The notes under the pieces were generated by a model, which searched no databases, was not told where the DNA came from, and was given only the letters and a program-made list of their open reading frames with translations. 64,000 bases of DNA, taken from positions 1-64,000 of the forward strand of contig MWCI01000004.1 in the NCBI GenBank assembly GCA_002069965.1. The letters run 5' to 3'. Shown here piece by piece: positions 45,682 through 54,071 of this stretch (within the stretch, counting starts at the first letter, position 1; each line of letters starts with the position of its first letter). This DNA is from Spirochaetes bacterium ADurb.Bin218 (GTDB lineage: Bacteria > Spirochaetota > UBA4802 > UBA5550). The position numbers were made by a program, and so were the translations under genes.

Positions 45682-46350
45682 ATGAATCCCATAGTTAATT
45701 TAATAACTTCTTTTTTAATTTCAATAAATAGACTGCTTGATTCATTAACTCTTCAAACTATTCAAAATATTAAACGTGGTTTTTATTTTATAATTTTTTT
45801 AATGTGTATAATAGGCGTGATTATTGGCATCAATATGGGTAAAAAAGCTGCAAAGATTAAAAGCCCTCCTTTTGCGGAATATGTAAATGACACATTTAGA
45901 ATAGATCTAAGCAGAGAAAGAGATGCAGCTGATTTTTCTGAATTGCTGGAAAAGGAAGTTGTAAATCAATCTACTATTAATAATTTTGATAAGGCAGTTT
46001 TTCCTACAAAAGAAAATATGAATCCTCAATATTCAGATGAGCCTGTTGGTGTTAAGGGCAAAATTTCTGAACCTGATATTGTGTCTACTCCTTATAAAGA
46101 TGATTCACCTGTAGATGAGGATCTCAACAGAAAGATAACAGGAGATGATGCTATTCTCAAGCCAATAGAGAGAAATTTAGACGAAAGCCCCAGGAATATA
46201 ATAATTAGAAACGATAGCCTTAAATCCGAGGATAAAAAAGAGGTCATAGATAAAACTCCTACAAATGAGGGTGAGGTGAAAACCATAGAAAAAAATAAGA
46301 CTGTGACTCCAAGAGTGATTTTTAAAGAGCAAGGTGTAATAGGACAGTGA
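45682..46350 (+). CDS. Single-pass membrane protein with disordered tail
   Basis: 222 residues from ATG 45682 (AGGT upstream). A hydrophobic segment at about 33-52 (FYFIIFLMCIIGVIIGINMG) is followed by a long Asp/Glu/Lys/Pro-rich tail with no obvious fold. The arrangement suggests an inner-membrane anchor with a periplasmic or cytoplasmic linker. Unrecognised. It lies 4 bases after the FlgT-like gene and overlaps the next gene by 4 bases, so it belongs to the Maf gene row. Confidence 0.7.
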   Translation: MNPIVNLITSFLISINRLLDSLTLQTIQNIKRGFYFIIFLMCIIGVIIGINMGKKAAKIKSPPFAEYVNDTFRIDLSRERDAADFSELLEKEVVNQSTINNFDKAVFPTKENMNPQYSDEPVGVKGKISEPDIVSTPYKDDSPVDEDLNRKITGDDAILKPIERNLDESPRNIIIRNDSLKSEDKKEVIDKTPTNEGEVKTIEKNKTVTPRVIFKEQGVIGQ

Positions 46351-47267
46351 AAAATTTACAATACATATTGATATTAATTTTTATAAGCTCAGCTCTGGTT
46401 GCACAAGATGTCAAGGCTCCAGAAAACGTAATTAAGAGTATTATTTCCCAGGACAAGCCATCTAAAGCTGTCACAGAGGAGAGCAATAAACAAAAGCAAG
46501 AAATCACCTCTGATAAAAATCAGCAAGATAGTTTGCAAAAAGAGAATGAAACAAAAGAAGACCAAAACCTAAAAGATGATGAAGCTACAGAGAATTCAAA
46601 AGAAGAAAAAAAACTCACGATGTCCGGGAAAGATGAAATTCTGTTTAAAACCGGAATCCAATTATTTGAAACTTCAATGTATGATCACTCCCTTGCAAAG
46701 TTTAAGGAGCTTTTAAACACTTATCCATCAAGCAAATTTGCAGACAGTGCTCATATATGGCTTGGTAAAATATATATAAGAAAATATCAATATGATGACG
46801 CCATAAGTGAATTTGATTCTGTGAAAGAAAATTCCGGCGAGTATCCAGCCTCCCTTTATTATAAGGGGGACTCCTATAAGCTTAAGGGAGATAGCATAAA
46901 GGCAATTGAAAATTATAATAAGTTAGCTGGAGAATTTCCAGAAAATGATCTGGCAGATAATGCTATAATTAATATTGGCAAATTATATCTGGCAGAAAGT
47001 AAAGGTTATCAGGCCCTTGAGGCAGGCCTCAAGATAGTGAAGTATTATAAAGACTCAGAGTCAATTGATGATGCCTATTATCTAATTGGGAAGGTATATG
47101 AAAAGGATTCAATCCTTAAAGACATTGAGCTTGCTCATAAATACTATAGAATGTTTCTGAAAAAGGCAGAAAATAAAGAAAAATATTTTGTGGATTCACC
47201 ACTCTTACAGCTTGTGAAGTCAGATATTCAATTCCTGGAAAAGACATATTTTAAATCGGAGAGATAA
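46347..47267 (+). CDS. Exported TPR protein (YbgF/CpoB-like)
   Basis: 306 residues from a GTG that overlaps the preceding stop (GTGA). A signal peptide ends near ALVAQ. A charged Lys/Glu/Gln-rich linker follows (about 30-95), then tetratricopeptide repeats from about 110 (ETSMYDHSLAKFKELLNTYP, then SSKFADSAHIWLGKIYIRKY), the pattern of the periplasmic YbgF/CpoB and outer-membrane BamD-like families. It probably helps coordinate envelope assembly. It ends the row that starts with the HDOD and Maf genes. Confidence 0.8.
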   Translation: MKNLQYILILIFISSALVAQDVKAPENVIKSIISQDKPSKAVTEESNKQKQEITSDKNQQDSLQKENETKEDQNLKDDEATENSKEEKKLTMSGKDEILFKTGIQLFETSMYDHSLAKFKELLNTYPSSKFADSAHIWLGKIYIRKYQYDDAISEFDSVKENSGEYPASLYYKGDSYKLKGDSIKAIENYNKLAGEFPENDLADNAIINIGKLYLAESKGYQALEAGLKIVKYYKDSESIDDAYYLIGKVYEKDSILKDIELAHKYYRMFLKKAENKEKYFVDSPLLQLVKSDIQFLEKTYFKSER

Positions 47268-47269
47268 TT

Positions 47270-47593
47270 TTAGGTAATGTCTTTGATTTCCTCATATATC
47301 TTCAGCAGCAGTTCCATGTATTGATCTCTGGCTTTGATATATTTTCTCAGTAATTCATTGGAAACAACAACTTCAGTTAACGAACGGAACATTTCTTTTT
47401 CGTAACTTTCAATTGGAGAATTCAGTTCATATTTTCGCTGTATTGTCTCAGCTATCTCATTGTATTTTTTTAACAATGCAGAAGCGTCAGGATCTGATTC
47501 GACTTCTTTTGATATGCTCTCAAATTCAGAGAAAGCTTTTGTCTTTTTTAGTAATAAGCCCAGTTCATTTGCTCTTTTAAGAATCTCTTCCAT
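47270..47593 (-). CDS. YlbF/YmcA-family protein
   Basis: 107 residues, almost entirely helical, of the YlbF family (formerly DUF964). In Firmicutes, YlbF, YmcA and YaaT form a complex that affects RNase Y and hence mRNA processing, competence and biofilm. Recognisable parts are the start KRANELGLLLKKTKAFSEFE and the middle SDPDASALLKKYNEI. It is convergent with the TPR gene, and single-copy here. Its role in a diderm organism is unknown. No Cys motif is seen. Confidence 0.8.
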   Translation of the reverse strand: MEEILKRANELGLLLKKTKAFSEFESISKEVESDPDASALLKKYNEIAETIQRKYELNSPIESYEKEMFRSLTEVVVSNELLRKYIKARDQYMELLLKIYEEIKDIT

Positions 47594-47990
47594 TTTCTTT
47601 CCCTTTAATAAAATTTATGGTGGGGTAATAAATTTCCTTGCTTTATAAGAAATATACTAAAAAGTATTTTTAAGAGTTATTACTGAAAAGAATATTTAAT
47701 ATTCCTATTATGTCAAGGGTTGTGGATATTTTTTTGATTTTTTATTAAAGTCAGAAAATTTAATTTTTAAAAATTTTTAGACAAGCTTTATTTTATGGAA
47801 AGTTCTCTGGTTTTTATTAAGACACTTTTAATCCGACAAGTTGTAAATATAACTCTATTGATATGTAAATTTTTAAATTTCTCTGCTGAGGTCAAAGAAC
47901 TTTATGAATAATATTCTTGACATATAAAGGTAAGGATCGACGATTTCTTCGGTTTTATTTCTAAAATCATTATTGCCTCTGGAGTTTATA
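47594..47990. other. Intergenic region without recognisable gene
   Basis: A 397-base AT-rich gap between the divergent ylbF-like and livH genes. It must hold both promoters. A TTGACA at 47925-47930 is the best -35 match toward liv, but no good -10 follows. I see no hairpin with a T-run and no reading frame of note. Confidence 0.5.
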
Positions 47991-48884
47991 ATGAACATCG
48001 AAAGTTTTTTTCAGCATTTTTCAAATGCTGTGTCCTTAGGGAGCTTATATGCCCTGATTGCCATAGGATATACAATGGTCTATGGAATATTGCGTTTGAT
48101 AAACTTTGCCCATGGCGATATTTTTATGCTTGGTGCTTATTTTGCTTTTTATTGTCTCACTTTATTTATGATGCCCTGGTGGGTAGGATTTATTGTTGCA
48201 ATAGGCTTAACAGCTTGTTTTGGAATTCTCATAGAAAGAGTAGCTTATAAGCCTTTGCGTAATTCACCAAAGGTTTCAGTTCTTATTTCTGCGATAGGAG
48301 TTTCTTTTTTGCTTGAAAGTCTCGGTGTTGTAATCTTTGGCGGAATACAGAAGGCTTTTCCTATTCCAGATATTTTTGGTAAAGTTGTTGTTATTGCAGG
48401 AATATCAATTGTAAGTGTAAATTTTTTCATCCCCATAATAGCTATTATATGTCTTATTGCACTTATGTACCTTGTGAATTATACAAAAACAGGTATGGCA
48501 ATGAGAGCTCTCTCAAAAGATCATGAGGCCGCAAGACTTATGGGTATAGATGTTGACCGTGTAATCTCTTATACCTTTGGTCTTGGATCAATACTTGCTG
48601 CAGTTGGCGGTATAATGTGGGGAATGAAATATCCTCAACTTTATCCGCTCATGGGGCTTATGCCTGGGCTTAAGTGTTTTATAGCTGCTGTTGTTGGAGG
48701 GATTGGCAATATTGCGGGAGCTGTAGTTGGTGGCTTTGTCATAGGCTTTATAGAAATTATGACTGTAGCCTTTGTGCCCGAACTTTCTGGCTACAGAGAT
48801 GCGTTCGCTTTTATACTGCTAATAATAATTCTCCTTGTAAAGCCCAATGGCATCATGGGAGAGAAGCTTGCGGAGAAGGTTTGA
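47991..48884 (+). CDS. livH: Branched-chain amino acid ABC permease LivH
   Basis: 297 residues from ATG 47991, chosen because GGAG lies 7 bases upstream; the frame reaches 47973 at a TTG. It is one half of the membrane channel of a branched-chain amino acid (or related amide/urea) importer. About eight membrane helices; hallmark IGYTMVYGILRLINFAHGDI near the start and the cytoplasmic coupling stretch RALSKDHEAARLMGIDVDR. It is the first gene of a four-gene transporter row. No binding-protein gene is present in the row. Confidence 0.93.
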   Translation: MNIESFFQHFSNAVSLGSLYALIAIGYTMVYGILRLINFAHGDIFMLGAYFAFYCLTLFMMPWWVGFIVAIGLTACFGILIERVAYKPLRNSPKVSVLISAIGVSFLLESLGVVIFGGIQKAFPIPDIFGKVVVIAGISIVSVNFFIPIIAIICLIALMYLVNYTKTGMAMRALSKDHEAARLMGIDVDRVISYTFGLGSILAAVGGIMWGMKYPQLYPLMGLMPGLKCFIAAVVGGIGNIAGAVVGGFVIGFIEIMTVAFVPELSGYRDAFAFILLIIILLVKPNGIMGEKLAEKV

Positions 48885-48885
48885 T

Positions 48886-49944
48886 ATGAAAAATGATCAG
48901 AAAACAAGAAGAATTCTATCCATTGCCTTAATAGCATTAGTGGGGATTGTCCTCTTTTTGTGTAATCAATATCTCGATTCCTATCAACTGAGAATTATAA
49001 ATTTATGTGGCATATATATAACACTTGGATTAAGCCTTAATTTGATTTATGGATTCACAGGTTTGTTTTCTCTTGGCCATGCAGGTTTTATGGCTGTAGG
49101 AGCCTATACCACAGCATTGCTAACTATGCCTCCTCAGTTGAAACAGATGAATTTTTTTCTTGAGCCAATTGTTCCATGGCTTGCAAATGTGGAGGTAGGA
49201 TTTTTTTGGGCTCTAATAATTGCAGGTTCCATTACTGGACTTATTGGTTTTCTAATTGGAGCTCCTGTTTTAAAACTGAGAGACGACTATCTGGCAATTG
49301 CAACTCTCGGCTTTAGTGAGATTATACGAATTGTTTTTACTAATTTACAGAATGTAACAAATGGCCCACTGGGCTTAAAGGGTTTGCCACCTTATACAAC
49401 AATATGGTGGTCCTGGGGTTTTGCGCTTGTTTCCATCTTATTTATGGCTTACCTTTTTAAAGGGAGTTATGGGAGAGCCTTTATAGCTATAAGAGAAGAT
49501 GAAATTGCTGCTGAGGCTATGGGTATAAATATCTTCAGACATAAAATTTTGTCTTTTACAATCGGCTCGTTTATGGCAGGTATTGGAGGAGGGCTTCTTG
49601 CTCATCTTATGGGCACCATAGATCCACTTATGTTTAGATTTTTGCTTACCTTTAATATTTTACTTATAGTCGTGCTTGGAGGAATGGGCAGCATAAGCGG
49701 AACTGTTATATCTGCTATAGTTGTTACTGTATCCATGGAATATCTCAGATTTTTGGATGGCCCAATGAATTTCCTTATATTTAAGACTGATGGAATTCCT
49801 GGCATGAGAATGGTAATATTTTCTTTATTGCTTATGATTGTAATTCTCTTTTTTCAGAGAGGCCTTATGGGTAGTAAAGAGCTCAGCTGGGATTTTATTC
49901 TTGGACCAAAAGACAAAACTTTGAATTTACCTGAAGAGGAATAG
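48886..49944 (+). CDS. livM: Branched-chain amino acid ABC permease LivM
   Basis: 352 residues from ATG 48886, preceded by GAGAAGG and one base after the livH stop. The second membrane half of the importer. Hallmarks: LSLNLIYGFTGLFSLGHAGF and the coupling loop AIREDEIAAEAMGINIFRHK. About nine membrane helices are visible. The C-terminal tail after the last helix is short. It pairs with LivH and the two ATPases that follow. Confidence 0.93.
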   Translation: MKNDQKTRRILSIALIALVGIVLFLCNQYLDSYQLRIINLCGIYITLGLSLNLIYGFTGLFSLGHAGFMAVGAYTTALLTMPPQLKQMNFFLEPIVPWLANVEVGFFWALIIAGSITGLIGFLIGAPVLKLRDDYLAIATLGFSEIIRIVFTNLQNVTNGPLGLKGLPPYTTIWWSWGFALVSILFMAYLFKGSYGRAFIAIREDEIAAEAMGINIFRHKILSFTIGSFMAGIGGGLLAHLMGTIDPLMFRFLLTFNILLIVVLGGMGSISGTVISAIVVTVSMEYLRFLDGPMNFLIFKTDGIPGMRMVIFSLLLMIVILFFQRGLMGSKELSWDFILGPKDKTLNLPEEE

Positions 49945-49946
49945 AT

Positions 49947-50708
49947 ATGTATATTCTGCGAACAGAAAACGTTACAATGAAATTTGGCGGGCTTGTGGCT
50001 GTTTCTGACTTTAATCTTGAGATCAAGCATAATGAGATTGTTGGCCTCATTGGCCCAAATGGTGCAGGCAAAACCACAGCCTTTAATATAATAACAGGGC
50101 AATATACTCCCACAGAGGGGTTTGTTTTTTTTAACAATGAAGATATAACTACATGCAGTCCTTATGAAATAACAAGACTTGGCATTGCCAGAACTTTTCA
50201 AAATATAAGGCTTTTCAAAGACATGACAGTTCTTGATAATGTTTTGGTAGGGAATCATCTCAGGCTTCGTTCACCACTACTATCATCAGTGTTGAGATCT
50301 CCACGATATAGAAAAGAAGAAAGGCACATGATCCAAAAATCTTTTAATCTACTTAGGGATCTTGGCCTTGATGATGTTTTATATGAAAAGGCTTATTCTC
50401 TGCCCTATGGAAAGCAAAGAAGGCTTGAGATTGCAAGAGCTCTTGCCACTGATCCAAAGGTTATTCTCCTTGATGAGCCTGCAGCTGGCATGAACCCTCA
50501 GGAATCTATTGAGTTAATGAACTTTATACATGAGATAAGGGAAAAATTTGACCTTACAATACTCTTAATTGAACACACAATGCAGGTGGTTATGGGAGTA
50601 TGTGAAAGGATATATGTCCTTGACCATGGAGTAACAATTGCACAAGGAACTCCTGAGGAAATACAAAATAATCCCAAAGTTATAGAAGCATATCTGGGGG
50701 TCAACTGA
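49947..50708 (+). CDS. livG: Branched-chain amino acid ABC transporter ATPase LivG
   Basis: 253 residues, cytoplasmic. Walker A GPNGAGKTT (about 37-45), Q-loop in ARTFQNIRLF, ABC signature LPYGKQRRLEIARAL (a Y-G-K-Q-R form in place of LSGGQ, usual in LivG) and Walker B VILLDEPAAGMNP. The D-loop and switch His in LLIEHTMQVV are intact. It powers the importer with LivF. It starts 2 bases after the livM stop and overlaps livF by 1 base. Confidence 0.94.
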   Translation: MYILRTENVTMKFGGLVAVSDFNLEIKHNEIVGLIGPNGAGKTTAFNIITGQYTPTEGFVFFNNEDITTCSPYEITRLGIARTFQNIRLFKDMTVLDNVLVGNHLRLRSPLLSSVLRSPRYRKEERHMIQKSFNLLRDLGLDDVLYEKAYSLPYGKQRRLEIARALATDPKVILLDEPAAGMNPQESIELMNFIHEIREKFDLTILLIEHTMQVVMGVCERIYVLDHGVTIAQGTPEEIQNNPKVIEAYLGVN

Positions 50709-51415
50709 TGCTTAAAATAGAAGGACTGACTGTAAACTATGGTGGAATAAAAGCTCTCAAGGGTATAGATATGGATGTCCCTGAGGGTAAAATTATAACG
50801 CTTGTTGGAGCAAATGGCGCAGGGAAAAGCACAACTTTGCGCTCAGTTGTTGGGCTTACAAAAATAACATCAGGGAAGATTTATTATCAAGGCCAGAATA
50901 TTACAGGTAAAAATACTGTAGATATAGTTAGATCTGGAATAGTCCTTGTCCCTGAGGGCAGAAGAATTTTTCCGAATCTTACTGTATATGAAAATCTTGT
51001 CCTTGGTGGATATTGTGAAAAAAATAAAAAGATTTTTGATGAACGCCTGGAACATGTATGCACAGTATTCCCAAGATTAAAGGAAAGACTCAAGCAAAAG
51101 GCAGGGACATTCTCTGGTGGAGAACAACAGATGCTTGCCCTTGGAAGAGCTCTTATGGCTAATCCAAAACTTTTGATGCTGGATGAGCCATCTCTTGGGC
51201 TTGCACCTTTAATTGTAAAAAATATCTTTGAAATAATTCAAACAATAAATAAATCGGGAGTAACAGTGCTTCTTATTGAGCAGAATGCAAAAGCAGCTCT
51301 TGAGATTGCAGATTATGGTTATGTCCTTGAAACAGGAAACATAGTTTTAAAGGGCTCAGGGGTGGAACTTCTTAGCAATGAGAATGTAAGAAAGGCTTAT
51401 CTGGGCATCGCTTAA
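50708..51415 (+). CDS. livF: Branched-chain amino acid ABC transporter ATPase LivF
   Basis: 235 residues. Walker A GANGAGKST, signature FSGGEQQMLALGRAL, Walker B LLMLDEPSLGLAP and switch residue in LLIEQNAKAAL, with Gln where LivG has His, as is normal for LivF. Its start ATG shares a base with the livG stop. The asparaginase gene follows 5 bases later, so it is probably part of the same transcript. Confidence 0.94.
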   Translation: MLKIEGLTVNYGGIKALKGIDMDVPEGKIITLVGANGAGKSTTLRSVVGLTKITSGKIYYQGQNITGKNTVDIVRSGIVLVPEGRRIFPNLTVYENLVLGGYCEKNKKIFDERLEHVCTVFPRLKERLKQKAGTFSGGEQQMLALGRALMANPKLLMLDEPSLGLAPLIVKNIFEIIQTINKSGVTVLLIEQNAKAALEIADYGYVLETGNIVLKGSGVELLSNENVRKAYLGIA

Positions 51416-51420
51416 TTTTT

Positions 51421-52449
51421 ATGACAAAAAGAATTTCTATTCTCATAATTTATACTGGAGGAACAATAGGGATGATACGGGACCATAAAGATGGTTCCTT
51501 GATACCCTATAGCCTTGAAGGAATTTTGTCAGAGGTTCCTGAAATTTTGCGATTTGGATTTAATCTTGATTCCATTACATTTCAAAATCCAATTGATTCT
51601 TCCTCTGTTACCCCTGATATGTGGCAGAGGCTTGCTTCTATAATTTATAAAAACTATGAGAAGTATGATGGTTTTGTCATTCTCCATGGAACTGATACAA
51701 TGGCATATACAGCCTCTGCCTTGAGCTTTATGCTTGATGGACTGTCAAAGCCTGTCATACTTACAGGATCCCAATTGCCGATAAATATGCTTCGCACAGA
51801 TGCAAAGGAAAACCTGATATCCTCAATAGAAATAGCAGCATCTCAAAAGGACGGGAAAGCTCTTGTGCCTGAGGTCTGTATTTATTTTGAATTCAAGCTT
51901 TATAGAGGGAATCGCACAGTCAAGAGAAGTGCAGAGCATTTCAATGCCTTTGAATCTCCCAATTATCCTCCACTGGCTGAATCCGGGATTGAGATTAAGT
52001 ATAACTATAACTATATAAGAAAATGCAATTCCTGTGAGCTTAATATTTTTACAGATATAGAAAATAATGTTGTGGTATTTAAAATTTTTCCTGGCATGAA
52101 CGAAAATGTAGTCAAATCAATATTCACTATACCTGATCTTAAAGGTGTAGTTATGGAGACATACGGCTCTGGAAATGCACCAAATGACGAATGGTTTTTG
52201 AAAATTATAAGTGATGCAATTAGCAGAGGAATTGTTGTTATAAATGTAAGTCAATGTATTTCTGGAACTGTAGATATGGAAAGATACAATACAGGTGCAG
52301 CTTTAGGCAAAGTAGGAGTTATAAGTGGCAGAGATATTACTACAGAAGCAGCTTTAACAAAGCTCATGGTGCTTTTAGGAAAATATAAAGATCCAGCTAA
52401 GGTGGCATCACTATTCCAGAAGGATTTAGCTGGTGAAATTTCTCTCTAA
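51421..52449 (+). CDS. L-asparaginase, type I (AnsA-like)
   Basis: 342 residues without a signal peptide, so cytoplasmic. It hydrolyses L-asparagine to aspartate and ammonia. The nucleophile Thr is T12 in IYTGGTIGM, and the second conserved Thr/Asp pair is T91-D92 in VILHGTDTMAYT. The C-terminal part carries METYGSGNAPNDEWF. The length agrees with the AnsA dimer family. Its position directly behind livF suggests that the importer brings in an amide amino acid that this enzyme deaminates; this is inference from context. Confidence 0.92.
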   Translation: MTKRISILIIYTGGTIGMIRDHKDGSLIPYSLEGILSEVPEILRFGFNLDSITFQNPIDSSSVTPDMWQRLASIIYKNYEKYDGFVILHGTDTMAYTASALSFMLDGLSKPVILTGSQLPINMLRTDAKENLISSIEIAASQKDGKALVPEVCIYFEFKLYRGNRTVKRSAEHFNAFESPNYPPLAESGIEIKYNYNYIRKCNSCELNIFTDIENNVVVFKIFPGMNENVVKSIFTIPDLKGVVMETYGSGNAPNDEWFLKIISDAISRGIVVINVSQCISGTVDMERYNTGAALGKVGVISGRDITTEAALTKLMVLLGKYKDPAKVASLFQKDLAGEISL

Positions 52450-52450
52450 A

Positions 52451-53344
52451 CTAAAAATTTATACCAAGCTCTTCGATGATGTTATCAATATCAATATTAT
52501 AATTTTTAAGTATGTGCTTTTTAAATTGACTTAAAGTCCCAAGATTAGAAGCTGCAAAGCAGGAATTTTTTATGAGCCTTTTTAGATCGTGAATACTCAG
52601 TATGTCCTGATATTCTTTGAATAATTTCACGCTATAATCAAAGGCGGATAGAACCTTTTTGTAATTTTTCATGAAAATAAATATATCCGATAATTCAGTG
52701 CATCCCTCTATGAGTGTTTTTACGTTTACTGCTTCTGGCTCTATTGTGTCTCTATGGGGTGGAATTTTTATCATCTTGAGATAATATGAAATTGCTGTCT
52801 TTGTATCCTGAAGATAGTGTTGATGGAGATATGCTAATCTAAAGATTGCCAGTATATAGTTTTCATTTAGCTTCAGGGCATTTTTATAAGCATCTATTAC
52901 AAAGAGAGGATTTTTCCTCACAGGAAAATTTGCAGCAAGCATAAACCATGCTTTGGCAGATTTTGGGTAGTTTTGGGCAAGCTCTTCTGCTTTACTCCAT
53001 GCTTTTTTTTCTGCCTCACCGGGAGTAGTTATTCTATCTACTAATTTTTTGCGCAGCTTAAGAGCCTTCTTTTTGTATTTTTTTATCTGGGAGTGATTGA
53101 TTAACTCATTATAGTGAACTAAGGCTGCTTCCTCATATTCGGCCTCTGATGTAAGAAAGCATAGTTTATCATAATTTCGTGCAAGGAGAAGTGTTACCTC
53201 ATCATTGCCAAATCCATGATGAATAAGCTTCTGAAGTATAGAGATAGATTCATGGAGACGGTTTTTTCTGTAAAGTTTTTTTGCCTCAGAGAGCAGTTTT
53301 CGGTGGTCTATAACTTTTATGTTATGTTTTTTTATCAGATTCAT
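52451..53344 (-). CDS. Cytoplasmic TPR-like protein of unknown function
   Basis: 297 residues without signal peptide. Tetratricopeptide-like helix pairs: AKKLYRKNRLHESISILQKL, PKSAKAWFMLAANFPVRKNP and LNENYILAIFRLAYLHQHYL, giving about five repeats spread over the protein. Very basic. No Shine-Dalgarno sequence precedes the ATG. A promoter-like pair lies only 5 bases upstream, so the mRNA may be leaderless. Partner unknown. It converges on the asparaginase gene with 1 base between the stops. Confidence 0.75.
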   Translation of the reverse strand: MNLIKKHNIKVIDHRKLLSEAKKLYRKNRLHESISILQKLIHHGFGNDEVTLLLARNYDKLCFLTSEAEYEEAALVHYNELINHSQIKKYKKKALKLRKKLVDRITTPGEAEKKAWSKAEELAQNYPKSAKAWFMLAANFPVRKNPLFVIDAYKNALKLNENYILAIFRLAYLHQHYLQDTKTAISYYLKMIKIPPHRDTIEPEAVNVKTLIEGCTELSDIFIFMKNYKKVLSAFDYSVKLFKEYQDILSIHDLKRLIKNSCFAASNLGTLSQFKKHILKNYNIDIDNIIEELGINF

Positions 53345-53349
53345 GCCTG

Positions 53350-53378
53350 ATTAAACTAATAAGAAACTAAGAAGTCAA
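53350..53378 (-). promoter_or_regulatory. Possible promoter of the TPR gene
   Basis: On the minus strand TTGACT (53378-53373), a 17-base spacer and TTTAAT (53355-53350). Transcription would start at or within a base or two of the ATG at 53344, implying a leaderless transcript. Confidence 0.4.
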
Positions 53379-53427
53379 CTTATTAATTTAATCGGCAAAA
53401 AACTCTTTCCACCAAAGCACTTTGATT

Positions 53428-53754
53428 TTATGAGCAAGAAAAAATAGAGGTTACACCTTTTAGCTTAAGTTCTCCAAAAAAAAGAAATTTAGAAAATTCA
53501 ATCTCTATGGGAGAATTTTGTTTGTGGACAATATCCTCATGAATCCATATTGTTATTCCATCTTTTTCATATTTTTTGTAAAGATATTGAACAGAACTGG
53601 CTGGTTTTCCCGTGCTAACTGCAGGGACCCGGCTTGATATTTGCCGGGTTGGAGCTCAGCCTCCACAGGCATGGTAGCTTTCAAATGTAATTTTTATTTC
53701 TTTGCCTTTTTTAGTTATATAATTTTTAGCTTCATTGGATATGATTATTTCCAT
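53428..53754 (-). CDS. Small HesB-like / CC-Se-motif selenoprotein (Sec33 at TGA)
   Basis: 108 residues if the single in-frame TGA at 53658-53656 is read as selenocysteine. The start ATG at 53754 has AAGGAT 8 bases upstream, and the frame closes with TAA at 53430-53428. Residue order around the site is YHACGGUAPT, so Cys30 and Sec33 form a C-x-x-U redox or metal motif. Beyond it lie TGKPASSVQYLYKKYEKDG, then ITIWIHEDI, and the C-terminal IEIEFSKFLFFGELKLKGV, which from memory is typical of the small Fe-S-scaffold-like 'CC/Se motif' and HesB-like seleno families. A GC-rich hairpin starts 6 bases after the TGA, as a bacterial SECIS must. Standard callers would miss or truncate it. Confidence 0.82.
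53627..53649 (-). promoter_or_regulatory. Bacterial SECIS element
   Basis: On the minus strand, a perfect 7-bp stem ACCCGGC / GCCGGGT with a 9-base loop AAATATCAA begins 6 bases after the TGA. Bacterial SECIS hairpins lie immediately 3' of the Sec codon inside the coding region, where SelB binds. This is an island of GC pairs in an AT-rich gene, which argues for selection on the RNA. The loop lacks the GGUC of the E. coli form, but loops vary between phyla. Confidence 0.75.
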
Positions 53755-53920
53755 ATATTTTATCCTTATATAATTTAATTAATTTGTAAATCACGGTATA
53801 ATTTTGTTAATCAAAAAATATAAATATTTGCAAAAAAATGCATTGTTATAAAATATCTAAATAAATTTTTATAATAAAAAAAAGTTGCTATCTTTGCCAT
53901 GATAAATATTGTGATGTAAA

Positions 53921-54042
53921 TCAGTATTTATTCCTTAACTTCTTTTAAAATAAAAATACTCTCTTATCCCCGCCGCTGAAGTTTTCGGGGATAGTATTTT
54001 CTTGATTTTACACTAAAAATCATATTTAGGAATAATTACTGG
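53921..54042. repeat. Palindromic intergenic element, copy C
   Basis: A 122-base element in the opposite orientation to copies A and B. Terminal repeats TCAGTATTTATTCC (53921-53934) and GGAATAATTACTGG (54029-54042). The core at 53964-53994 has the stem TATCCCCG / CGGGGATA. Read on the minus strand, its core is oriented as in copy B. It lies in the 317-base gap between the divergent selenoprotein and helicase genes. From 53755 to 53920 the gap is plain AT-rich sequence. Confidence 0.78.
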
Positions 54043-54071
54043 ATACAAATAGTGATACATAAAAAAGTGAT

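Noticed and set aside
47594-47990. Possible fourth palindromic element (GTTATTACTGAA near 47676)
   Set aside because: Only a few bases of the terminal repeat match; there is no core and no second arm.
53428-53754. Considered a pseudogene with a nonsense mutation
   Set aside because: A single TGA, not TAA or TAG, sits at a C-x-x-U motif with a GC-rich hairpin directly after it, and the rest of the frame is intact. Selenocysteine explains this better.
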